From positions 31,591 to 95,590 of the forward strand of contig CAIFEZ010000015.1 of assembly GCA_903789595.1 (NCBI GenBank): 64,000 nucleotides of DNA, written 5' to 3'. Source of the stretch: an uncultured eubacterium 1-6. Lineage in GTDB: Bacteria; Bacillota; Clostridia; Lachnospirales; Lachnospiraceae. A program made the translations under genes and the position numbers. Under the pieces are notes generated by a model. The model made no database searches, was not told the DNA's origin, and saw only the letters and a list, made by a program, of their open reading frames with translations. The number at the start of each line of letters is the position of its first letter. Within the stretch, counting starts at the first letter, position 1. Shown piece after piece: positions 19,820-29,935 of the stretch.

Positions 19820-19911
19820 TTTTAATTATCTGTTCACGGGATATCTGAAAGGCAGGGAAACGCGAACAGTAACAGATAATGGTCTCCGCCGCGCCTGTCC
19901 TTCAACAGAAA

Positions 19912-19948
19912 AGGGGCAGCCGCACCGAAAAGCCGTGCGGCTGCCCCT
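19912..19948. terminator. Terminator-type hairpin
   Basis: aggggcagccgcac / gtgcggctgcccct. Confidence 0.8.
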
Positions 19949-20002
19949 GAAAGGAGAAATGCCCTCCTATCATATCAGTTGCCTTCATCTGTATCTGCTC
20001 AG

Positions 20003-20047
20003 CACATCTCGAGAACCGCAGGTTCCCGGGATTGGGGTGCTGAACAC
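20003..20047 (+). repeat. Family C half copy
   Basis: cacatctcgagaaccgcaggttcccgggattggggtgctgaac. Confidence 0.65.
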
Positions 20048-20059
20048 TTACTTTGATTT

Positions 20060-21004
20060 TTATACAAGCCCCATGGACCGCAGAAGCCAGATCCAGAAGG
20101 TCAGCGTGAAGACGCTGCAGAGAGTCGTGATCATCACGATTCCCGACGACACAACCCCGTCGTGTCCCATGTTCTTTGCCATCACATAGCCCGCAACCGT
20201 GCTTGCGGACCCGAGCATGATCAATACCGCGATCAGCTTCTCCGTCCGGAATCCGAGCCATACCGCCACGGGAATAAACAGCGCGGCAAAACCGATCAGC
20301 TTCAGGAACGAACCAGTCAGGATCGGCGCCATTTTGCCCCGGATGCTTCCGAAGTTCAGACTCGCGCCCATCGCCAGAAGTCCCATCGGGCTTGCGAGTC
20401 TGCCGATGTACTCAATGGTCGTCTGGAACATCACCGGCATCTTCAGCCCTGTCAGCGCCCACGCAAATCCGAGCAGAATTCCCCAGATGATCGGATTCGT
20501 GATGATGCCCTTCAGCGCATGGCGCACCTGCTTTTTATCCAGTCCCCTTGCACTTCCGCTCATCAGCGACAGGACAAGCACCGCCATCACGTTGTACAGA
20601 GGAACACAGCCGAGCATCATCAGCGAGCCCATCGTCGCCGTGCCGTAGATATTCTCAATGTATGCCATGCCCAGAAGGGAGGCGCTGCTTCGATAGGCTC
20701 CCTGCACGAACTCTCCCCGAACCTCCCGGTCACGGAAAGCAAACGATACCAGAATGCCGATTCCCACGCTCACCAGCGTCGCCAGAAAACAGAACAGCAC
20801 ATACTCCGTGTCCCACACCTTGAAGAAATTCACCGAATCCAGCTGACCAAACAGGCTGACCGGAAGGGCGATCCGAAATACAAAGGTATTCATCCGGGAC
20901 GCGAACTCCTCTCCGATGATATTCTTCCTCCGGAAAAAATATCCGAGCATCATCACCAGAAAGATCGGAAGGGTCGCATTCATACTAAAGATCAGATTCG
21001 ACAT
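20060..21004 (-). CDS. AEC family transporter (auxin efflux carrier-like)
   Basis: Hydrophobic multi-TM protein, MLGYFFRRKNIIGEEFASRMNTFVFRIALPVSLF, LAMGASLNFG. Confidence 0.85.
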   Translation of the reverse strand: MSNLIFSMNATLPIFLVMMLGYFFRRKNIIGEEFASRMNTFVFRIALPVSLFGQLDSVNFFKVWDTEYVLFCFLATLVSVGIGILVSFAFRDREVRGEFVQGAYRSSASLLGMAYIENIYGTATMGSLMMLGCVPLYNVMAVLVLSLMSGSARGLDKKQVRHALKGIITNPIIWGILLGFAWALTGLKMPVMFQTTIEYIGRLASPMGLLAMGASLNFGSIRGKMAPILTGSFLKLIGFAALFIPVAVWLGFRTEKLIAVLIMLGSASTVAGYVMAKNMGHDGVVSSGIVMITTLCSVFTLTFWIWLLRSMGLV

Positions 21005-21048
21005 GGCAGATATTTCCTTTCTCCGCCTGAACTCTCACAAAGGCACAT

Positions 21049-21756
21049 TTACACATACTCCTCCAGCTTTTCCTGATCCAGTATGACAAGGGTCTGCCCT
21101 TCATTCCGGATGATTCCTTCCCGCACCATCGCACTGATCTCCCTGGAAAGAGACGGCCTGGTCACATTCAGATAATCCGCCATCTCCTCGCGGGGCATGA
21201 CCCTGACACGGTTATCACTGCCCTGCCGTTCGATCAGAAGTCTGGCTATCTTCTCCCGGATGCTGGAGCTTCCGAGAATGCGCAGTCTCCGGTTCATCAT
21301 ATATGCCTTTGCGGCAAACATTGTCAGCTGATTCCGCATCATTTTTTCCGCGATCTTCGCACAGGCCTCTCCGCATTCCCCGGAAAGCAGGTCCGCATCC
21401 ACCATCAGAATTGATGACGGCTCGATCGTCTCCGCATACATATCATACGCCGGAAGCTGCTTGAACACATAGATCTCGCCGAACGTATCTCCCGGATCCG
21501 TGATTCTGGACAGGATCATCCGCTTTCCGCTCACAGTGTCCTGCGCGATCAGAAGATTCCCGGTGACCAGAACCATAATGTCAGTCGGCCGGTCCGACTC
21601 CTCAAAAATCCGGTCTCCCCTGCCGTACTTCCGGAAGCGCAGATAATCACTCTCCAGAAGAACCGAAAGCTCATCCTCCGTGAATCCCCGGAACAAATAG
21701 CTCTTCTTCATCGCATCCGTGCATTTTTTCCTGATTCCTGCATTGCTCTCCCTCAT
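21049..21756 (-). CDS. Crp/Fnr family transcriptional regulator
   Basis: cNMP-binding fold region; C-terminal HTH VMPREEMADYLNVTRPSLSREISAMVREGII; start taken at MRESNAG, after the upstream terminator. Confidence 0.9.
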   Translation of the reverse strand: MRESNAGIRKKCTDAMKKSYLFRGFTEDELSVLLESDYLRFRKYGRGDRIFEESDRPTDIMVLVTGNLLIAQDTVSGKRMILSRITDPGDTFGEIYVFKQLPAYDMYAETIEPSSILMVDADLLSGECGEACAKIAEKMMRNQLTMFAAKAYMMNRRLRILGSSSIREKIARLLIERQGSDNRVRVMPREEMADYLNVTRPSLSREISAMVREGIIRNEGQTLVILDQEKLEEYV

Positions 21757-21855
21757 GCTCCGGTATTCTCCCTTCTCAAACTCCGTATTCTTCCATCTCA
21801 GACTCTTTACTCTCTTCCGCTTCAGGCTCTGCGCTCTTCCACGCACATCAGAAAT

Positions 21856-21883
21856 CCCCTGCCGACCGAACTGGCCGCAGGGG
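21856..21883 (-). terminator. Terminator-type hairpin after the yqeY-like gene
   Basis: cccctgc ... gcagggg. Confidence 0.65.
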
Positions 21884-21900
21884 ACTTCCGAGTTCATACC

Positions 21901-22344
21901 TTATTTACAAAGGTCCACTACAACCTTGCTGATGGTCTTGCCGTCGGCTTTTCCCTTCAGCTCCGGCATAACCGTCTTCATAATCTGACCCTTGTTCTTC
22001 GTCGCGATGACATCCGCAAACTTCGCGGTCAGAACCTCACGGATCTCCTCCTCGGACATCATCTTCGGCGCATACGCAGAGATGATCTCATAGCGCTTCC
22101 GATACTCCTCCTTCAGATCCGCGCGCGAATCCGGGCAGCTGTCATACTGCTCCTTCGCGGCTCGAAGCTCTTTCACGATCGCGCGGTCTGTGATCTCCTC
22201 CGTGATATTGTCACGGCTTCCCTCATCAATGGCGATCTTTTTCGCACCGGAAACCAGCGCCGCGATCGTATCCTTCCTGAACTTATCACGTGCCTTCATG
22301 GCCGCGATCATATCCTTCTGCAATTTCTCAAACTGCATCCTCAT
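21901..22344 (-). CDS. GatB/YqeY domain protein
   Basis: MKARDKFRKDTIAALVSGAKKIAID, MSEEEIREVL, KNKGQIMKTVMPELKGKADGKTISKVV. Confidence 0.92.
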   Translation of the reverse strand: MRMQFEKLQKDMIAAMKARDKFRKDTIAALVSGAKKIAIDEGSRDNITEEITDRAIVKELRAAKEQYDSCPDSRADLKEEYRKRYEIISAYAPKMMSEEEIREVLTAKFADVIATKNKGQIMKTVMPELKGKADGKTISKVVVDLCK

Positions 22345-22461
22345 ACACCTCTTTTCGCACTACAGTATAGCACGGCACACCGGCAGGGCGCAAATAAAAC
22401 AGGAGCAATCGCCGCGCACGATCATCCGCCCCGCATCTTACTGTTCAGATACAACTGACCA

Positions 22462-22659
22462 GGCAAGGATTTCACAGTCCCTTTGCCGGAGCATTACTGG
22501 CTGTTTAAAGTTTTATCCGTGAATTTTTCATGAATTGGATAGCGAGGACTGTCTGACGAAGGCGCTCGCGCCTGAGGAGTTCCGCAGCTTCAATAAACAA
22601 GGATGAAACTTTATTACAGCCAGTTTGCGAAGGGCAACAGGACTGTAAAATCCCTGTCT
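22462..22659. repeat. MITE-like element with about 43-bp imperfect terminal inverted repeats
   Basis: Left ggcaaggatttcacagtccctttgccggagcattactggctgt; right end reverse-complements to gacagggattttacagtcctgttgcccttcgcaaactggctgt. Confidence 0.65.
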
Positions 22660-22947
22660 TTCAGATATCCCGTAAACAGTAACCCCGATCCATTGACTTT
22701 CCTTCCCCAGATGATATAATCTGCGTAAACATGTGTCTTGTCACGTGTTGGAACAATGTTGCCTGCCCGCCAGGCTGCGTCCCGCCGAACAGGAAACATG
22801 CTCCCGGTACCGTTCCTGTTCGAATCATCTGTTCAGGACATCTTTGAGAGGCTGAGATTTCACAGTTTTTTCCCAGACAGACGGGCGGAGACAGAACGGC
22901 TCGCAGCTGAAAAAGGAAAAGAGAAAAAAGGAAGAAAAGGAGAAACA

Positions 22948-24045
22948 ATGGAAAAGTTCAAGGCATTTCTGAGGAAGAAGAACATAGAAATATCCCTGAA
23001 GCGCTATGGCATCGACGCGCTCGGCGCCATGGCTCAGGGACTTTTCTGTTCTCTGCTGATCGGTACCATCATCAACACCATCGGTACCCTGTTTCACATC
23101 GGGGCGCTCTCCGCTACCGTCGCAACCGTATCCGGCGTCGACTACACCGTGGGCGGTCTGGCCATGGCGATGAGCGGGCCGGCGATGGCCGTCGCCATCG
23201 GACGGGCTCTGCAGTGTCCGCCCCTCGTGCTCTTCTCGCTGATTACGGTCGGTTTCGCTTCCAACGCCCTCGGCGGCGCCGGAGGTCCGCTCGCCGTACT
23301 TTTTGTCGCAATCATCACCGCCGAGATCGGAAAGATGGTCGCGGGCGAGACAAAGGTCGACATCCTTGTCACGCCGCTTGTCACAATCGGTGTCGGCGCC
23401 GCTCTCTCCGCTCTGATCGCTCCTCCGCTCGGAAAGCTCGCGATGATGGTCGGAAGCTTTATCATGTGGGCTACGGAGCTGCAGCCGCTCCTGATGGGCA
23501 TCCTCGTATCCGTCGTCGTCGGAATCGCGCTGACCCTTCCGATTTCCTCCGCGGCAATCTGCGCGGCGCTGCAGCTCACCGGTCTCGCAGGAGGCGCGGC
23601 CGTGGCCGGCTGCTGCGCCCAGATGGTCGGCTTCGCCGTGATGTCCTTCCGTGAAAACAAATGGGGCGGACTGGTTTCTCAGGGAATCGGAACTTCGATG
23701 CTTCAGATGCCGAACATCGTGAAAAATCCGAAGGTCTGGATTGCCCCGATCGTTACCTCCGCCATAACCGGACCGATCGCCACCTGCGTCTTCCGCATGC
23801 AGATGAACGGACCGGCTATCGATTCCGGAATGGGCACCTGCGGCCTCGTCGGGCAGATCGGCGTCTTCCAGGGATGGCTGAATGATATCGAAGCCGGAAC
23901 CAAGACAGCGATCACCGCGACTGACTGGATCGGCCTGATCCTGATCTGCTTCGTGCTTCCCGCCGTAATCTGCCCGCTGATCAATCAGTTCTGCCGCAGG
24001 AAAGGCTGGGTGAAGGACGGAGATCTCACTCTGAAGCAGAACTGA
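22948..24045 (+). CDS. PTS sugar transporter subunit IIC-like membrane protein
   Basis: Multi-TM protein resembling PTS_EIIC_2; SD-like aaggagaaacaATG. Confidence 0.8.
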   Translation: MEKFKAFLRKKNIEISLKRYGIDALGAMAQGLFCSLLIGTIINTIGTLFHIGALSATVATVSGVDYTVGGLAMAMSGPAMAVAIGRALQCPPLVLFSLITVGFASNALGGAGGPLAVLFVAIITAEIGKMVAGETKVDILVTPLVTIGVGAALSALIAPPLGKLAMMVGSFIMWATELQPLLMGILVSVVVGIALTLPISSAAICAALQLTGLAGGAAVAGCCAQMVGFAVMSFRENKWGGLVSQGIGTSMLQMPNIVKNPKVWIAPIVTSAITGPIATCVFRMQMNGPAIDSGMGTCGLVGQIGVFQGWLNDIEAGTKTAITATDWIGLILICFVLPAVICPLINQFCRRKGWVKDGDLTLKQN

Positions 24046-24118
24046 CTCCATATCAGATTATAAAAACTCTGACGGATCTCCTGTCACGAGGCAATCCGCA
24101 GCTAATACCGTTTGCGTC

Positions 24119-24175
24119 ATCATGTATCGTAAAACCGCCCTATCATGTATCATAAGACCACCCTATCACGCAGAT
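24119..24175. repeat. 23-bp tandem repeat, about 2.5 units
   Basis: atcatgtatcgtaaaaccgccct / atcatgtatcataagaccaccct / atcacgcag. Confidence 0.7.
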
Positions 24176-24228
24176 CGTCCTTTTTACGGCCTGCCGCATT
24201 TCAATCCGGAACACAGCGAAGAGGCGGC

Positions 24229-26325
24229 TCATCCGGCCGCCTCTTCTTCGTTCTGTCCGGAGGGATCACTTCCCGAGGAAGCGGCTCCGCCGGTATCTGC
24301 GGCAGCACTTCCCGAAGAAGTGCCTCCGCTGTTTTCCGCGCCGGAACTCGATGATGCGCTCTCCCCGCTGATGTACGGGAAGAAGATATCGCTCCGGTTG
24401 TCCTTGTCAAACATGGAATTATATTCCAGTATGTTATACTTTCTGATCCATTCCGCCTCATCCCCGGCTGCATTTTCCAGATGCTCGAACTGCTTCGTCG
24501 TCTCTGAATAGTAACCGCGGGAATTGATCGCCGGAACGGTCTTCATCATTTCCGCCAGGAACTTGTTGTACGCCGGGAGCTCGATATTCGCTCTTTCCAG
24601 CGTCAGCGTGGACAGATAATTCAGGCTTGTACAGTCAATGGTCGTCGCGTCCGTGTCGTAATTCGTCCAGATAAAGAACGGAACCTTAAAGAAGTTCTCC
24701 AGCTCGTCCATCGTCAGTCCGGACATTCCCTTTCCATTCAGGTACCGGTAGAAATACTCGTCCAGGCTCGGCTGATGATCTCCGAAGAACACGATCTCGA
24801 CCGGATCATCCACGCCCTCAAAATACTCCACCAGATTTTTCACCGCGGTATCGGTCGCCTGCGCACAGGTCAGATACTGATTGACGTCGCTGAAAATTCC
24901 CGGCTCCGCCGTTACCGTCGGCGTAAAGTTGGCGTATGTGCCGGTGTAGCCGCCGTGGTTCTGCATTGTGATGCCGGTGATCAGAAGGCTCTCGCCGTCC
25001 TTCTTCTCATTATAACGGTCAATGATCTTGTCGAAGAGCTCCTGATCCGTGATGTAGTCACGCATGATGTTCGTCTGGTCAAAAAATCCTGCCGGATCAT
25101 CCATGAAATAGGTCTCGTCATAGCCGAGCTTCGGATACACGGTCTTTCTGCTCCATCCGCTTGCGTAGTACGGATGCATGGCCACCGTCGTGTAGCCGAG
25201 ATTTTTCAGGGTAGATACAATCGAGAACGGCGTGCTGTTCATGTACTGCTGGTACGCGACAGATCCGGACGGCAGGAACGCCATGGAATTTCCGGTCTGA
25301 TATTCCCACTCGGAGTTCGGAGTTTTTGCCCCGAAAACCGACGACAGGGCATAGCCCTTGACGGTATTCTCGCTCATGGAGTGGATGAACGGCATATAGT
25401 CGCCCACGTTCGTCTCCAGATTTCCCAGCACCGAAAGGTCCGCAAAGGATTCATCCATGATGAAGATGATCGTCGGATTCTTGACGCTGTCATTTGTGGT
25501 CACATTCTGAACCGCATTCGCATCCTTATAGGTATCTTCCAGTTCCTTCACCGCATCCGCGGTATATCCCTCCGGCGGCTGGACAAAGTTGTCTCGGACA
25601 CTCAGGACAAAATTCAGAACGAAGCCGTTCTGGTAGGTTCCCTTCTGCTCCCATGTCTGGGTCTCTGTGTTCGATGTCTTCTGGAACACATAGCCGAACA
25701 GCGCAATCATCAGAACCGCGCTGATGATTCTCTGCAGCCAGTGCCAGCTGTACTTCACCTTGATCTTCCGGACGAGCATGACATAGAGGATGCTCATCAT
25801 GATGATATATGCGCCTCTGTCATGCAGAACGAAGGTGTAGTTCTTGACAACGCTCAGTCCGGTCCCGACCGTGATCAGGTCGGAATAAACGATTTCATTT
25901 CCGCGGACCGTATATACAAAATAGTTCGTATACGCAAAGGCCGTCAGCGCACAGTGCGCCGCGATGGCGGACCAGGCGGGACGGCTGAGGATCAGCTGAA
26001 ACAGGAAATAGACCGACAGAATCAGCAGAACATTCATCAGATGCGTGTTCTTCGACGTCTTGATATAAAAATCAGGCGCCAGAATCACATGCTGCACGCA
26101 GAACTCCGTGAATTTGCAGCTCAGCAGGAACAGAATCGCCGTCCAGAGCCACGGAACCCGGTCGCTCAGTTCAAAATCGATGTTCGTGACAATGAACAGT
26201 ACCCCCGCATAAGGAAGCAACGTCCAGAGCATGTATCTGGTGACTGCGTACATAACGACCGCCGCCGCCAGAAGAATGCCAAACAGGACCATCCGCTTTT
26301 TGGTGATATTAAAAGATATCTTCAT
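24229..26325 (-). CDS. LTA synthase-like membrane sulfatase family protein
   Basis: N-terminal TM segments; PTIIFIMDESFADLS, HPYYASGWSR, VEIVFFGDHQPSL. Confidence 0.9.
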   Translation of the reverse strand: MKISFNITKKRMVLFGILLAAAVVMYAVTRYMLWTLLPYAGVLFIVTNIDFELSDRVPWLWTAILFLLSCKFTEFCVQHVILAPDFYIKTSKNTHLMNVLLILSVYFLFQLILSRPAWSAIAAHCALTAFAYTNYFVYTVRGNEIVYSDLITVGTGLSVVKNYTFVLHDRGAYIIMMSILYVMLVRKIKVKYSWHWLQRIISAVLMIALFGYVFQKTSNTETQTWEQKGTYQNGFVLNFVLSVRDNFVQPPEGYTADAVKELEDTYKDANAVQNVTTNDSVKNPTIIFIMDESFADLSVLGNLETNVGDYMPFIHSMSENTVKGYALSSVFGAKTPNSEWEYQTGNSMAFLPSGSVAYQQYMNSTPFSIVSTLKNLGYTTVAMHPYYASGWSRKTVYPKLGYDETYFMDDPAGFFDQTNIMRDYITDQELFDKIIDRYNEKKDGESLLITGITMQNHGGYTGTYANFTPTVTAEPGIFSDVNQYLTCAQATDTAVKNLVEYFEGVDDPVEIVFFGDHQPSLDEYFYRYLNGKGMSGLTMDELENFFKVPFFIWTNYDTDATTIDCTSLNYLSTLTLERANIELPAYNKFLAEMMKTVPAINSRGYYSETTKQFEHLENAAGDEAEWIRKYNILEYNSMFDKDNRSDIFFPYISGESASSSSGAENSGGTSSGSAAADTGGAASSGSDPSGQNEEEAAG

Positions 26326-26452
26326 TTCAGCCGTACCAACTTTCTGATGTGAATTCTCGTCTCGAAGATGCAGATCCCCGGGTGATGCAGTTAGACACTG
26401 TTTACTAACATATCATAAATCCGCACCGAATCAAGGGTTTTTTACATTTTAT

Positions 26453-27193
26453 TCACGTTTTATTCACAAAAAACGTTTCGTATCCACTCTCGATCAGCCT
26501 CAGGTTCTCCTCCAGCTCCGAATAGTCCCGGATCACCGCCTCGCCCGGCCCGGCACCCTCGTGCCGCGCGGCAAGCTCCGGCGTCTGATAGAGGATTCCC
26601 AAAAGGCCCGCTTCCCTCGAGCCGAGCACATCAAGCCTGTAGTTGTCCCCGATATAGACACATTCCTCCGGCTTAAAACCCGCCTTTTTCACACAGAAAC
26701 CGAAAAATTCCGGGTCCGGTTTCTCCGTGCACACCTCGGCACTCGTAATCAGATCCTCGAGCAGGCTTCCCATCCCGAGCTTCTGGACCTTTCTGTACTG
26801 AATGCGGGACAGCATGTTGGTCGCGCAGGCCACATAATATCCACGCCCCTCCAGCTCCCCGAGGAACCGGTAGACGCCCTTCTCCGGCGTCATATTCTGA
26901 ATCAGCGTGTCCCAGTAAATGTCGTACATCATGCCCGCATAAGGGAAGACCGGCTGACCGATGTCCTGCAGGAATCGGCTGAAGCGGATCAGCCTGTCGT
27001 GCGTAGCCGCCTGCCTCCATCCCATCTCCTCGATCAGAAGCTCCATGATTTCATGAAGTCTCCGCTCCGTGAATTCTGCCGGAAGACCGAACTGCCGCGC
27101 GCAAAACTCGTCCACCGCTTTCTGTGCCGCGTCATCGGCGTTATCATAGCTGTATAAGGTATTGTCCAGATCAAAAAATACTGCTTTTCTCAT
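26453..27193 (-). CDS. HAD superfamily hydrolase
   Basis: FFDLDNTLYSYDNA, CATNMLSRIQ, VYIGDNYRLDVLGSREAG. Confidence 0.9.
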   Translation of the reverse strand: MRKAVFFDLDNTLYSYDNADDAAQKAVDEFCARQFGLPAEFTERRLHEIMELLIEEMGWRQAATHDRLIRFSRFLQDIGQPVFPYAGMMYDIYWDTLIQNMTPEKGVYRFLGELEGRGYYVACATNMLSRIQYRKVQKLGMGSLLEDLITSAEVCTEKPDPEFFGFCVKKAGFKPEECVYIGDNYRLDVLGSREAGLLGILYQTPELAARHEGAGPGEAVIRDYSELEENLRLIESGYETFFVNKT

Positions 27194-27211
27194 ATTCCTC
27201 CCGTATGTTCT

Positions 27212-27277
27212 AAAAGCTCTTCAAAAGCGCGGTCTGGCCCGCCTGCCGCGGAGCATGCAGGAGACCGGATGCGATGG
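27212..27277 (+). repeat. Dispersed family D repeat
   Basis: aaagctcttcaaaagcgcggtctggcccgcctgccgcggagcatgcaggagaccggatgcg. Confidence 0.5.
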
Positions 27278-27286
27278 CATCTGTGC

Positions 27287-28537
27287 TCAGTCGGACACGT
27301 CCGCATCCGGCTGAATCACGACCTGATAGCCCGGGAATTCTTTGCCGACGTCTCCGCGGACATTCTCCACGAGAGCATCCCGGTCCGGCACGAAGAAATC
27401 GATCACCATGTCAAAGCGTATGGTTTTTTCCTTTTCATCCAGGTAAAAACCGTGAATCTGCAGAACATGCTCATGAGACATGACGATTTCCGTTACCCTC
27501 GTCTGGATCTTCCTCGCCGAGTCATTCTTCGTGTTCATAGAGTAGATCCCGATTCCCGTCAGGATCACGCCTGTCTCGCCGTAAATCTTATTCGAGATTT
27601 CTCTCTCAAGCTGATCGATCTCATCCGCCGTGCAGGTATCCTTTACCTCAATGTGAACCGATCCCAGCCACTTATCCGGGCCGTAGCTGTGCAGAACCAG
27701 ATCATAGGCCCCGTAGACGCCGTTCACTTCTGTGATTTTCTCCTTTACCGTCCGCGCAAGCGAGGTGTCCACACGCTCTCCGAGTATCTGACTCAGGGTG
27801 TCCCTGAGCATTTCAATTCCGGATTTGATGATGACGACGGATATCACCGCGCCGAGCCAGGATTCCAGTGAAATATGAAAAAACATGTAGATGAACGCGG
27901 CAGCCAGGGTCGAAGCCGAGATGATGGAATCCAGTGTCGCATCCTCTCCGGAATTCACCAGCGAATCCGAATTCACCTTTTCTCCGACTCGCTTCACATA
28001 ACGTCCGAGAACGATCTTCACGACAACGGCGACCGCGATGATCACGAGCGTCAGCGCGGAATAATCGGCTGTCTCCGGATGGATGATTTTTCCAACGGAT
28101 TCCTTCAGAGAGCTGATGCCCGCGTAGAGCACGATCAGCGAAATGATAGCAGAGCTGAGATACTCCACCCGGCCGTAGCCCATCGGATGTTTCCGGTCCG
28201 GCGCCTTTCCCGCAAGCCTCGTCCCCACGATCGTAATCACCGACGACATCGCATCGCTCAGGTTATTCACCGCGTCGAGAACGACCGCTATGGAATTCGA
28301 CAGAATCCCCACGACAGCCTTGAACACCGCGAGAAGCACATTCGCGATAATGCCCGTGATGCTTGTCCGGATGATCACCCGATCCCGCTCAGAGCTCTGA
28401 ACCGGTGCCGACGACTCCGGCCGCCGATCCTCTGCGCCTGTTTTCACAGCTTCCGTATCTTCAATTTCTGTCCCGGCCCCGACCATCCGATCAGCTGCGT
28501 CTGTTTCACCTGTTCTGTCTGCTTTTGTTTTCTTCAT
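27287..28537 (-). CDS. Cation diffusion facilitator family transporter
   Basis: VVLDAVNNLSDAMSSVITIVG, DRKHPMGYGRVEYLSS. Confidence 0.92.
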   Translation of the reverse strand: MKKTKADRTGETDAADRMVGAGTEIEDTEAVKTGAEDRRPESSAPVQSSERDRVIIRTSITGIIANVLLAVFKAVVGILSNSIAVVLDAVNNLSDAMSSVITIVGTRLAGKAPDRKHPMGYGRVEYLSSAIISLIVLYAGISSLKESVGKIIHPETADYSALTLVIIAVAVVVKIVLGRYVKRVGEKVNSDSLVNSGEDATLDSIISASTLAAAFIYMFFHISLESWLGAVISVVIIKSGIEMLRDTLSQILGERVDTSLARTVKEKITEVNGVYGAYDLVLHSYGPDKWLGSVHIEVKDTCTADEIDQLEREISNKIYGETGVILTGIGIYSMNTKNDSARKIQTRVTEIVMSHEHVLQIHGFYLDEKEKTIRFDMVIDFFVPDRDALVENVRGDVGKEFPGYQVVIQPDADVSD

Positions 28538-28770
28538 AGCTCCCTCCTTCTGAAGCATATTCTCCGGCTACGATTGCCGGCAGAAACACCTTTCGCTTCC
28601 GCCCAGACACTGTCACAGAAATAACTCTCGCCTCTGCTCGCGTACCGGCAGAAACGGCACTCGTTTCCGATTATAAGAAAATCAGGAAAGGATATCAAGC
28701 TGTCAGCGGCGTTTTCTGTACAGGATGCCTCTATCTGCACTCATATTATTTGTTCAAGCGCCGCTATAAC

Positions 28771-28830
28771 GGCAAAGATTTTTCAGTCCCTTTGCCAGTT
28801 TGCGAATGGCAACAGAACTGTAAAATCCTT
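28771..28830. repeat. Collapsed family A hairpin, both ends adjacent
   Basis: ggcaaagatttttcagtccctttgcc followed by agtttgcgaatggcaacagaactgtaaaatcctt (inverted). Confidence 0.65.
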
Positions 28831-28879
28831 GACGTCTAGAGTTGGGTGTGATCAGGCCGGAATTTCCCCTCTTTTTTCC

Positions 28880-28908
28880 TTGCCTTTGCATGTGTTTCTT
28901 CTTATACT
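28880..28908 (+). promoter_or_regulatory. Candidate sigmaA promoter of purC
   Basis: TTGCCT - 17 nt - TATACT. Confidence 0.5.
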
Positions 28909-28967
28909 ATAAGGCGATAACAGCAGATGATGTAAGGGCTAATCATTACCCAACAGGAGGAAAATTC

Positions 28968-29840
28968 ATGAAGGAATTTAAGCCAATCAAGGAAGGCAAG
29001 GTCCGCGAGATCTATGACAACGGCGACAGCCTGATCATGGTCGCTACAGACCGTATCTCTGCGTTTGATGTAATTCTGAAGAACAAGGTTACCAAGAAGG
29101 GCACCGTCCTCACCCAGATGTCCAGATTCTGGTTCGATTACACGAAGGATATCCTGCCGAACCACATGATCAGCACTGATGTCAGGGATATGCCGGAATT
29201 CTTCAGACAGCCGCAGTTCGACGGCAACAGCATGCTCTGCAAGAAGCTGACCATGCTTCCGATCGAGTGCATCGTTCGCGGATACATCACGGGAAGCGGC
29301 TGGGCAAGCTACCAGAAGACAGGTCTTGTATGCGGGATCAAGCTTCCTGCCGGTCTGAAGGAATGTGATAAGCTTCCGGAGCCGATTTACACTCCGAGCA
29401 CCAAGGCCGAGATTGGCGATCATGATGAGAATATCAGCTACGAGAAGAGCATCGAGGTTCTCGAAAAGCTCTATCCCGGACACGGCGAGTACTACGCCAG
29501 CTGCCTGAAGACCTATACGCTCCGCCTCTACACAGAATGTGCAGAATACGCCCTTTCCAGAGGCATCATCATTGCCGACACGAAGTTCGAATTCGGTCTC
29601 GACGAAAACGGCAACGTTGTTCTCGGCGATGAGATGCTTACACCCGACAGCTCCCGTTTCTGGCCGGCAGAGGGGTATGAGCCGGGACATGCGCAGCCGT
29701 CGTTCGACAAGCAGTTCGTACGCGACTGGCTCAAGGCAAACCCTGACAGCGATTACAACCTGCCGCAGGATGTCATCGACAAAACGATCGCGAAATACAA
29801 GGAAGCATACAAGCTCCTCACCGGTTCCGATCTGAAATAA
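28968..29840 (+). CDS. purC: Phosphoribosylaminoimidazole-succinocarboxamide synthase
   Basis: KEGKVREIYDNGDSLIMVATDRISAFDVIL, PIECIVRGYITGSGW, IADTKFEFG; SD aggagg before ATG 28968. Confidence 0.96.
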   Translation: MKEFKPIKEGKVREIYDNGDSLIMVATDRISAFDVILKNKVTKKGTVLTQMSRFWFDYTKDILPNHMISTDVRDMPEFFRQPQFDGNSMLCKKLTMLPIECIVRGYITGSGWASYQKTGLVCGIKLPAGLKECDKLPEPIYTPSTKAEIGDHDENISYEKSIEVLEKLYPGHGEYYASCLKTYTLRLYTECAEYALSRGIIIADTKFEFGLDENGNVVLGDEMLTPDSSRFWPAEGYEPGHAQPSFDKQFVRDWLKANPDSDYNLPQDVIDKTIAKYKEAYKLLTGSDLK

Positions 29841-29852
29841 CGAACAAACGCG

Positions 29853-29878
29853 CAGCTGCCCGAAGGGCAGCTGTTTTT
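29853..29878 (+). terminator. Rho-independent terminator of purC
   Basis: cagctgcccgaagggcagctgttttt. Confidence 0.9.
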
Positions 29879-29935
29879 GCTTTCCGGTGATCGGCGGATC
29901 CATCATCGGAGCGCGAAGAGCGGAACGATCCGGGT

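Noticed and set aside
22825-24051. 408-aa minus-strand ORF opposite the PTS IIC gene
   Set aside because: Asp/Gly/Arg/His-rich shadow translation; the plus strand has a coherent membrane protein with an SD.
24775-26352. 525-aa plus-strand ORF opposite the sulfatase gene
   Set aside because: Shadow ORF from codon bias of the convincing LTA-synthase-like gene.
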